NCBI GenBank assembly: GCA_015228895.1
Contig: JADGCR010000004.1
Location: forward strand, 1-28,591
DNA: 28,591 bases
Source of the DNA: Magnetococcales bacterium
GTDB taxonomy: Bacteria; Pseudomonadota; Magnetococcia; Magnetococcales; Magnetaquicoccaceae
Direction: 5' to 3'
The notes under the pieces are model-generated. The model worked only from the letters and a program-made list of their open reading frames with translations, made no database searches and had not been told where the DNA came from. A program made the translations under genes and the position numbers. Below are positions 23,094-28,591 of the stretch, piece by piece. Each line of letters begins with the position of its first letter. Positions within the stretch are counted from its first letter, which is position 1.

Positions 23094-24065
23094 ATGTCCA
23101 ACCAACACGTCATTTCCACGTTGCTGCAATCGGTCACCCGGAAAGTTCTCGGTCAGGATCTCCTGATCAACCGCCTGGTCATCGCCCTGCTGGCGGACGG
23201 TCATCTGCTGGTGGAGGGCGCGCCGGGGCTTGCCAAGACCCGCGCGGTCAAGATCCTGGCGGCTCATATCGACGGGGCGTTTCATCGCGTTCAATTCACC
23301 CCGGACCTGCTCCCCGCCGACCTCACCGGCACGGAAACCTATCGACCCGGGGACGGCACCTTCCAGTTTCAGCCGGGACCGTTGTTCCACAACCTGATTC
23401 TGGCCGACGAGATCAACCGGGCACCCGCCAAGGTCCAGTCCGCCCTGCTGGAAGCCATGGGGGAACGTCAGATCACGGTGGGTCCCAAGACCTATCCCCT
23501 CCCCCCGTTGTTCATGGTGATGGCCACCCAGAACCCCATCGAGCAGGAGGGAACCCACCCGTTGCCAGAAGCCCAACTGGACCGCTTTTTGTTGCTGGTG
23601 CGCATCGGCTATCCCGTGGCCGAGGTGGAACGGGAGATCCTGCGTCTGGTGCGCGACGAGGCCCGTCAGTGCGACGGAGGAGACCGGCCCGAACCGGTCC
23701 GTAAAATCTCCCCGGAGCAACTCCTCGCCGCCAGACAGGAGGTGTTGGCCATGCACATGGCCGACCCGGTGGAAAACTATCTGTTGCACCTGATCCTGGC
23801 CACCCGCTCCCCGCAAAAATACGGCGCGGAACTCGCCGGTCTCATTCAATACGGCGCCAGCCCCAGGGCGACCATCGCCCTGGACCGTTGCGCCCGCGCC
23901 CATGCCTGGCTCGCGGGTCGGGATTTCGTCACCCCGGACGACGTGCGCGCGCTGGCCCCGGACGTGCTGCGCCATCGCCTTGTTCTCACTTTCGAGGCCG
24001 AGGCCAAAGGACATAGCGCCGACGGTTTCATCAGCCAGTTGCTGCAGCGGGTTCCCGCGCCGTGA
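23094..24065 (+). CDS. MoxR-family AAA+ ATPase
   Basis: MoxR ATPases act as chaperones that mature or activate von Willebrand factor A and metal-containing complexes. The 323 residues show Walker A GAPGLAKT (42-49), Walker B LILADE (101-106) followed by INRAP, sensor 1 ATQNP, EAQLDRF, and a C-terminal lid with a sensor-2 segment SPRATIALDRCARA. The ATG at 23094 is chosen because it gives the usual MoxR N-terminus; the frame is open to an ATG at 23067 and a TTG at 23061, and none has a strong ribosome site. The stop overlaps the GTG of the DUF58 gene, which begins a four-gene chain of overlaps. Confidence 0.95.
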   Translation: MSNQHVISTLLQSVTRKVLGQDLLINRLVIALLADGHLLVEGAPGLAKTRAVKILAAHIDGAFHRVQFTPDLLPADLTGTETYRPGDGTFQFQPGPLFHNLILADEINRAPAKVQSALLEAMGERQITVGPKTYPLPPLFMVMATQNPIEQEGTHPLPEAQLDRFLLLVRIGYPVAEVEREILRLVRDEARQCDGGDRPEPVRKISPEQLLAARQEVLAMHMADPVENYLLHLILATRSPQKYGAELAGLIQYGASPRATIALDRCARAHAWLAGRDFVTPDDVRALAPDVLRHRLVLTFEAEAKGHSADGFISQLLQRVPAP

Positions 24066-24988
24066 CCCGGACGACCCAACCCGGTTTGCGACTGACCGTC
24101 GAGGAGTTGATCGGCCTGCGCCATCAGGCCAGGGGGCTTCCTCCGGAACCCAAACGGGCGCGCTCCCCGCTGGAAGGCTCCCATCTTTCCGCCTTCAAGG
24201 GCCGGGGAATGGCGTTCTCCGAAACCCGCGCCTACCAACCGGGAGACGACGTGCGCCACATGGAGTGGCGGGTCACGGCCCGCACCGGAAAACCCCATGT
24301 CAAGCTCTTTCGGGAGGAACGGGAACGGGCGGTGCTGGTCTGGACCGACTTCCGGCGTCCCATGTTTTTCGCCACCCGTGGACGGTTCAAGGTGATCCAG
24401 GCCGCCCGGGCCGCCGCGTTGGCCGCCTGGGGCGCCACCTTGCGCGGAGACCGTCTGGGGGGGCTGATCTTTTCCGAGCAACAGAACCGGGAATTGCGCC
24501 CGGCGCGGGGAGACCGGGCGGTCCTGAATCTCATCCAGGAACTGATCCGCTTCCCCGACCCCGACCCCGCGCACCCGGACAATCCTCAAGCCTTCACCCA
24601 GGCCTTGATCCGTCTGCGCCGGGTGGCGCTCCCCGGCAGCCTGATCTTTCTGTTCAGCGATTTCCGGGGGTTGAGCGCCACGGATCGGACTCACCTGGCC
24701 CAACTGGCGCGACACAACGATCTCACCCTGTTCTTTCTCCACGATCCCCTGGAACGTGCCCTGCCCCCGGCCGGAGGACGCTACCCCGTGATGTCGGGCA
24801 GTGGAGCTCCCCGTCTGCTGAACGTCGATAATCCCCGTCTGCGGCATGAATACGCCCTCCGGTTTCAACACCGTCTGGAACAGCTCACCACCCTGTGTCA
24901 CGGCCTGGGAGCGCTGCTGATCTCCTGTTCCACGGACGAGGAGTCCACCACCGTGTTGCAACGGGGCTTCGGAGTCTCCCCCCGATGA
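24062..24988 (+). CDS. DUF58 domain protein
   Basis: DUF58 proteins accompany MoxR ATPases and are thought to be part of the same protein-maturation machine. The 308 residues include the family signature: F52-x-E54-x-R56-x-Y58-x-x-G61-D62-D63-x-R65, followed by W69 and AR (73-74). The C-terminal half has a von Willebrand-like fold pattern with a FLFSDFRG segment. There is no transmembrane helix, so this is the cytoplasmic form. The start codon is a GTG overlapping the moxR stop (GTGA), indicating translational coupling. Confidence 0.92.
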   Translation: MTRTTQPGLRLTVEELIGLRHQARGLPPEPKRARSPLEGSHLSAFKGRGMAFSETRAYQPGDDVRHMEWRVTARTGKPHVKLFREERERAVLVWTDFRRPMFFATRGRFKVIQAARAAALAAWGATLRGDRLGGLIFSEQQNRELRPARGDRAVLNLIQELIRFPDPDPAHPDNPQAFTQALIRLRRVALPGSLIFLFSDFRGLSATDRTHLAQLARHNDLTLFFLHDPLERALPPAGGRYPVMSGSGAPRLLNVDNPRLRHEYALRFQHRLEQLTTLCHGLGALLISCSTDEESTTVLQRGFGVSPR

Positions 24989-25476
24989 ATCCGCCTCCCA
25001 TGGAATTGCGCGACATCCACCTCCCCGACCCGGTCGCCTGGTGGCCCCCGGCCCTGGGCTGGTGGCTGCTGCTGCTGGCGCCTCTGGCGGCGCTGCTGCT
25101 CCGGTCTCTTTACCGGGCCTGGTCCGGGCGTCGCAAAGTCCGGAAAACCGCTCTGGCCGAACTGGAGCGACTGGTGCGGGCCTACGATGAACACCAGGAC
25201 GCTCAACGCCTGACCGCCGAACTCTCCGCCCTGTTGCGTCGCGTCTGCCTGGTCCACCACCACCCCACCGAGGTGGCGGGGATCGGAGGTCAGGAGTGGC
25301 TCGCCTTTCTCGATCGGGGACTCCCCGACCGACCCTTTTCCCAGGGGCCGGGGGCCGTGCTGATCACCGCGCCCTTTCAACCCCGCGCCCAGGTCCAGGT
25401 GGAGGCGTTGTTGTCCCTGTGCCGCCAGTGGCTTCACTCCCTGCCCAACGAAAAAACATCCAGGAGCCAACCATGA
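24985..25476 (+). CDS. DUF4381 membrane protein of the MoxR operon
   Basis: The 163-residue product has one transmembrane helix (about residues 26-47, GWWLLLLAPLAALLLRSLY) preceded by the typical motif LRDIHLPDPVAWWPPALGWW, and a cytoplasmic C-terminal domain of helices. This is the usual third gene of MoxR-DUF58 operons and is likely a membrane partner. The ATG overlaps the DUF58 stop (ATGA). In related operons, VWA-domain and BatD-like genes follow; here the next gene is a NUDIX hydrolase, again with a 4-base overlap. Confidence 0.9.
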   Translation: MNPPPMELRDIHLPDPVAWWPPALGWWLLLLAPLAALLLRSLYRAWSGRRKVRKTALAELERLVRAYDEHQDAQRLTAELSALLRRVCLVHHHPTEVAGIGGQEWLAFLDRGLPDRPFSQGPGAVLITAPFQPRAQVQVEALLSLCRQWLHSLPNEKTSRSQP

Positions 25477-26123
25477 GCGAATGGCTGCATGCCACCGATT
25501 GCCACGGCGCATTCGTCAAAACCGGCGAACGCACCGCGTTGCTGGCGGAAATGCGGGAACACTACCATCTGCACGGGGAGGCCCCGTTCGCCGTGCCGGT
25601 GGTGCATGTCATTCTCCTGACCAGTTCCGGACAGATCCGCCTGGTGCAACGGGGGGACAAGCCGGAAAATCCATTCCTGTGGGACAAAACGGTCGGGGGA
25701 CACGTGGTCTCGGACCACCCCCATCTGACACGTCAGGCGTTCGACGACAACGCCCGCAAGGAGATGGCAGAAGAGATCGGCGTGGAGAACGTGACCATCG
25801 CCACCGACGACCTGCACTATCACCTGCTGTCGCGCTCCAAGACCCTGGACCTGCAAACCGGCGCCCTGATCCGCATGATCGATCACGACCCCTGGCAAGG
25901 CGCCATAAGCCGGGTGCGCGCCGGGGAACCTTGGTTGAAACGTCACAATGTGGTAGTCTACGCGGGCATTTTCGATGGACCGATGCGCTTCGTGGATCGG
26001 GAAGCCCTGGATCATCGTCTGGTTGACCGGCACGCGCTCATGGCGGAACTCCAGGAGAGTCCCTGGAAATACGCCGATGGCGCGCGGATTTTCATGCAAC
26101 GTTACTATCATCTGCTCCGATAA
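25473..26123 (+). CDS. NUDIX hydrolase
   Basis: NUDIX enzymes hydrolyse nucleoside diphosphates linked to another moiety, or isomerise isoprenoid diphosphates. The 216-residue product has a Nudix-like box at about 75-105. WDKTVGGHV leads into a helix ending ARKEMAEEIGVE, where Glu97, Glu100 and Glu101 are the expected metal ligands. The loop between GG and the helix is longer than in the classic G-x5-E-x7-REUXEEXGU box, and Lys96 replaces the usual Arg. The pattern is closest to YfcD- and IDI-like proteins. The ATG has AGGAG 6 nt upstream and overlaps the DUF4381 stop, so it is co-translated with the MoxR operon. Its substrate is unknown. Confidence 0.88.
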   Translation: MSEWLHATDCHGAFVKTGERTALLAEMREHYHLHGEAPFAVPVVHVILLTSSGQIRLVQRGDKPENPFLWDKTVGGHVVSDHPHLTRQAFDDNARKEMAEEIGVENVTIATDDLHYHLLSRSKTLDLQTGALIRMIDHDPWQGAISRVRAGEPWLKRHNVVVYAGIFDGPMRFVDREALDHRLVDRHALMAELQESPWKYADGARIFMQRYYHLLR

Positions 26124-26135
26124 CGGGAGATCGGC

Positions 26136-26609
26136 ATGCGCACAGAAGATTTATGTCGTCGGATCGGCCAGTGGTTTCAGACGCACAAGGACGAGAATCC
26201 CTTCGCCTTCGGCGAGGTGCATCTGATCACCGGGGAGAGGGAAGCGGAGATTCTGCTGATCATCGGCAAGCCCGAAGAGGATTGCAAGGATGCGGCGACC
26301 TTCGCCAATCAATGGGAAGGGACCATCTACGACGCCCCCGTGACCTGGCTGTGGCAGAAACTGGCGGACGGGGAGGCGGACGAGTGGCTGCGGCTGATCT
26401 ATGCCCAGGAGTCCCGCTCGATGAAAAAACAGATGCTGACGGCGTTGCTGGAACTGTTTCAACTGATCGAGGACAACGGGTACGCACTCGACTGGGAACC
26501 GGAGGAGGGCAAGCCCTTCCGCACCCGGCTGCACATCGACAAGGTGGAGGAACAGAGCGCCTTCGAGACCGAACGGTGGCGGGATCTGCTCGCGGAACTC
26601 AATCCGTGA
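26136..26609 (+). CDS. Hypothetical acidic cytoplasmic protein
   Basis: I do not recognise this 157-residue protein. It is acidic, rich in Trp and Glu, has no signal peptide or membrane helix, and looks like an alpha/beta fold: a strand-rich first third (GEVHLITGE, EILLIIGKP) followed by helices. A GGGAG ribosome site 6-7 nt before the ATG and a 12-nt gap after the NUDIX gene suggest it belongs to the same operon. Its last 11 bases overlap the 3' end of the convergent ferredoxin gene. Confidence 0.75.
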   Translation: MRTEDLCRRIGQWFQTHKDENPFAFGEVHLITGEREAEILLIIGKPEEDCKDAATFANQWEGTIYDAPVTWLWQKLADGEADEWLRLIYAQESRSMKKQMLTALLELFQLIEDNGYALDWEPEEGKPFRTRLHIDKVEEQSAFETERWRDLLAELNP

Positions 26610-26901
26610 CCGGGTCGGCGGGGTGCTCCTGCTCCTGACTGACGGCTCTGACCGCGGCCTCCAGCACTTCTGGCAGGCGATCCGGAGTCACGCGGGTGAA
26701 AAATGCCCCCCCCGGAGCAATGCGGGCATTGGGTCCTTCGGCGCAGCGTCCGAAACAGAGCATCCGCTTGACTCCCACCTCCAGGCCCCGCGCGGCCAAC
26801 TCCTTTTCCAGTTGATCCGCCAGTTGCACCCCTCCGCCCTGGGCGCAGGAGGGAGTGTTGCCAATACGCTCCTTGACACACACCACGATGCTCGTCTTCA
26901 T
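26599..26901 (-). CDS. Thioredoxin-like [2Fe-2S] ferredoxin
   Basis: This is a small electron carrier of the Shethna/NuoE-like fold. The 100 residues contain the four cluster cysteines in the pattern C8-x10-C19-x29-C49-x3-C53, with the typical surroundings SCAQGGG and CFGRCAEGPN followed by a PGG turn. GAGGGG lies 8 nt before the ATG at 26901; upstream in-frame sequence is not family-like. It diverges from the radical SAM gene, and a reductant role for that enzyme is possible but unproven. The 3' end overlaps the convergent unknown gene. Confidence 0.9.
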   Translation of the reverse strand: MKTSIVVCVKERIGNTPSCAQGGGVQLADQLEKELAARGLEVGVKRMLCFGRCAEGPNARIAPGGAFFTRVTPDRLPEVLEAAVRAVSQEQEHPADPVTD

Positions 26902-27031
26902 CCTTGTTTCCCCTCTCAGAAAAAGGCACGCCCCTTGGCGACCGTTTGACATTTGACGCGAAATCCATAAAGATCCCCCCCCTGAATACTTGATTGCGAT
27001 CATTGCGCTGCTTACAGTGAGAGACCACATC

Positions 27032-28153
27032 ATGCACCAGGATTCCAACCAAACCGCCCTCCGGATCATCAACGAAGTCTTCAACAGCGCTCAAGACGGC
27101 AGTCTGTCAGAAGCGCTCTTCTCGGTGACGCACAAGGCGTTATTGAACGCGGGCAATCTGGCGCTGGCCAAGGAGTTGGCCACGCTCTGGCACCTCAACA
27201 ACAAGAGCGCGCTGGCGTTCCCCTTTTCCGCCCAGCATTTTCAGCGCATCCAGGACCCGGAGACCGCCCGGATGCTGTTCAGTCGATCGGTCAAACGGGT
27301 ATATGTGGAAATATCCAGTTTTTGCAACCGGCGCTGTTCATACTGTCCCAATGCTTTCATCGATCGCATCAGCGCCAGGAAGTTCCTGCCGGATCAGACC
27401 CTGGAAAAAATCTTCCGTGAACTGGGTTCGATAGCATACCGGGGCGGCCTGTTTTTCAACGACTACAACGAACCACTGGCGGACCCGAATCTATGCGACA
27501 AGATGGCGCTTTTCAAGCACTATTGCCCAAAAGCGCTGATGTTGATCTACACCAACGGCGATTATCTGAACCGGGACTATCTGTACCGCCTGCACGGAGC
27601 CGGACTCGACTACCTGTCCATCTCCCTGCACTGCAAGGCGGAATGGAACGACGCGGAGGTGAGCCAGTTGTTGGACGCCCTGGGAAAACGGTTGGGCATG
27701 ACCCCGAAGGTTGACGGTCTCTCCCCCGGGCATCAGCTGGTGGCCTCGTTCCCCGAAATTCCCATGGAACATCGTGTATTTGTATCCAATTATCACGTCG
27801 TAGGGTCCAATCGCGGCCAATTGATGCCCCACATCGGCGGCGCGACCTATCCGGACATGCCTTGCCAGTTGCCCTTCAACGATCTCTACATCGGCTGGGA
27901 TGGCTCCATTCTCCCCTGCTGTCATCTGCATCCGGACGCGCCGGAGCATCAACGCCACAAGGTCGGTCAGCTCGATGATTTTGCCGATCTGTTCGCCGCG
28001 TATGCCGACAGCCCCCTGGTGGAATGGCGCCGCGCCCTCATCGCCCCCACCCGACGCCAACCCCCTTGCGACAGTTGCATCGAGCATGTGCGGGACCCGG
28101 AACAGGTCGCCAGGATGCGCGCCTTGGCTCAGGAGGGGATGGGGAGCGCCTGA
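27032..28153 (+). CDS. Radical SAM/SPASM-type enzyme
   Basis: Radical SAM enzymes cleave S-adenosylmethionine at a [4Fe-4S] cluster to start radical chemistry. The 373 residues have the cluster motif C98-x3-C102-x2-C105 (FCNRRCSYCPN). A C-terminal set of cysteines (C278, C296, C297, C346, C349), in the context DLYIGWDGSILPCC and later CDSC, is typical of SPASM/Twitch domains that hold auxiliary clusters. An N-terminal extension of about 85 residues precedes the motif. No precursor peptide or maturase partner is recognisable nearby, so the substrate is unknown. The ATG at 27032 has GAGAG about 9 nt upstream; the frame is open to a TTG at 26990. Confidence 0.88.
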   Translation: MHQDSNQTALRIINEVFNSAQDGSLSEALFSVTHKALLNAGNLALAKELATLWHLNNKSALAFPFSAQHFQRIQDPETARMLFSRSVKRVYVEISSFCNRRCSYCPNAFIDRISARKFLPDQTLEKIFRELGSIAYRGGLFFNDYNEPLADPNLCDKMALFKHYCPKALMLIYTNGDYLNRDYLYRLHGAGLDYLSISLHCKAEWNDAEVSQLLDALGKRLGMTPKVDGLSPGHQLVASFPEIPMEHRVFVSNYHVVGSNRGQLMPHIGGATYPDMPCQLPFNDLYIGWDGSILPCCHLHPDAPEHQRHKVGQLDDFADLFAAYADSPLVEWRRALIAPTRRQPPCDSCIEHVRDPEQVARMRALAQEGMGSA

Positions 28154-28165
28154 CGGCGCCACACG

Positions 28166-28591
28166 TCACTGCCGGGACTCCGGCAGACAGATCAATTCGA
28201 TCCCGGCGTAGTCGGCGATGGATTGGGAGCGGGCATCGGGATAAGGGCCGCCGAAGATCACCTGTCTGATCCCCACATTGGCCAGCATCCCCATGCACGA
28301 GGCGCAGGGCTGGCAGGTGACGTAGACCATGGCCCCCTCCAAAGACACCCCATGACGCGCGGCGTTGGCGACCCCGTTGGCCTCCGCGTGGGCGCAGACG
28401 CACAATTCCAGGCCCTGGCCACTGGGAATACCCGCCTCCCGCCGGGCGCAGAGGGTGGGATGGGGATAACCGCTGGGAACCCCGTTGAACCCCGTGGCCA
28501 GCAAACGCTTGTCACGCACAAACACCGCGCCCACCTTGCGGCCCGAGGCGCAGGTACTCATCTGGGCCGCCAAACGGGCCGCGTCCATCCA
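28166..28591 (-). CDS. dCMP deaminase / cytidine deaminase-like zinc enzyme (partial)
   Basis: This zinc enzyme deaminates deoxycytidylate to dUMP for thymidylate synthesis. Counted from the methionine at 28588, zinc ligands are His67 with the proton-shuttling Glu69 (AHAEAN), Cys95 and Cys98 (PCASC). The N-terminal ST-C-x4-RKVGAV and ATGFNGVPSG segments are characteristic of the dCMP deaminase/ComEB type. The codon before that methionine is Trp and the frame stays open to the window end. Since the family normally has residues before this point (a W-D-x-x-x-M-type start), the gene is probably cut by the window edge. It is convergent with the radical SAM gene, 12 nt apart. Confidence 0.9.
   Translation of the reverse strand, partial: WMDAARLAAQMSTCASGRKVGAVFVRDKRLLATGFNGVPSGYPHPTLCARREAGIPSGQGLELCVCAHAEANGVANAARHGVSLEGAMVYVTCQPCASCMGMLANVGIRQVIFGGPYPDARSQSIADYAGIELICLPESRQ

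Noticed and set aside
26926..26942. Sigma-54-like AAGGCACGCCCCTTGGC before the radical SAM gene
   Set aside because: The -24 part GGCACG is good, but the essential GC of the -12 element is GG, so it was not called.

Overview
This is a gene-dense, GC-rich stretch of a Gram-negative proteobacterial chromosome. Support for that comes from an FNR-type regulator, a multi-subunit cytochrome c oxidase with SCO and heme O synthase, sigma-54 signals with their activator, and a penicillin-binding carboxypeptidase. An alphaproteobacterial or magnetococcal lineage is possible, but that is an impression from gene style and cannot be settled here. No insertion sequence, integrase, prophage or CRISPR array was seen, and every gene reads through without a frameshift.

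Layout. (1) 1-2071, minus strand: a secreted or membrane protein of unknown function, then uppP, then tRNA-Ala(CGC) with a clear terminator. (2) 2206-7481, plus strand: an aerobic respiration operon in the order coxC, SCO, coxB, coxA, a 62-residue membrane protein, ctaB. An FNR-like box lies in front of it and a strong terminator-like hairpin lies after coxA. (3) 7482-9085, minus strand: a polysaccharide deacetylase and an Fe-S FNR-family regulator, a plausible controller of the oxidase operon. (4) 9261-16638: a standalone adenylation enzyme, a D-Ala-D-Ala carboxypeptidase, an AsnB-like amidotransferase on the opposite strand, and a membrane adenylate cyclase with an extracytoplasmic sensor. 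(5) 16709-22781, minus strand: a 36-residue membrane peptide, a TauE/SafE/DsbD-like membrane protein and a sigma-54 activator (the last two translationally coupled), then a sulfotransferase-TPR protein coupled to a dikinase-like phosphotransferase. (6) 23094-26609, plus strand: MoxR, DUF58, DUF4381 and NUDIX genes joined by 4-base overlaps, then an unknown gene. (7) 26599-28591: a thioredoxin-like [2Fe-2S] ferredoxin, a radical SAM/SPASM enzyme and a dCMP deaminase cut by the window edge.

The most interesting signals are these. Two near-identical sigma-54 promoters (GG-N10-GC, sharing AACATA[T/A]TTGC) precede the carboxypeptidase and the adenylate cyclase, in the same window as a sigma-54 activator. 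The sulfotransferase/dikinase pair has an unknown product. The oxidase subunit I lacks the usual proton-channel glutamate and apparently the K-channel lysine. The MoxR operon lacks the von Willebrand factor A proteins that normally go with it.
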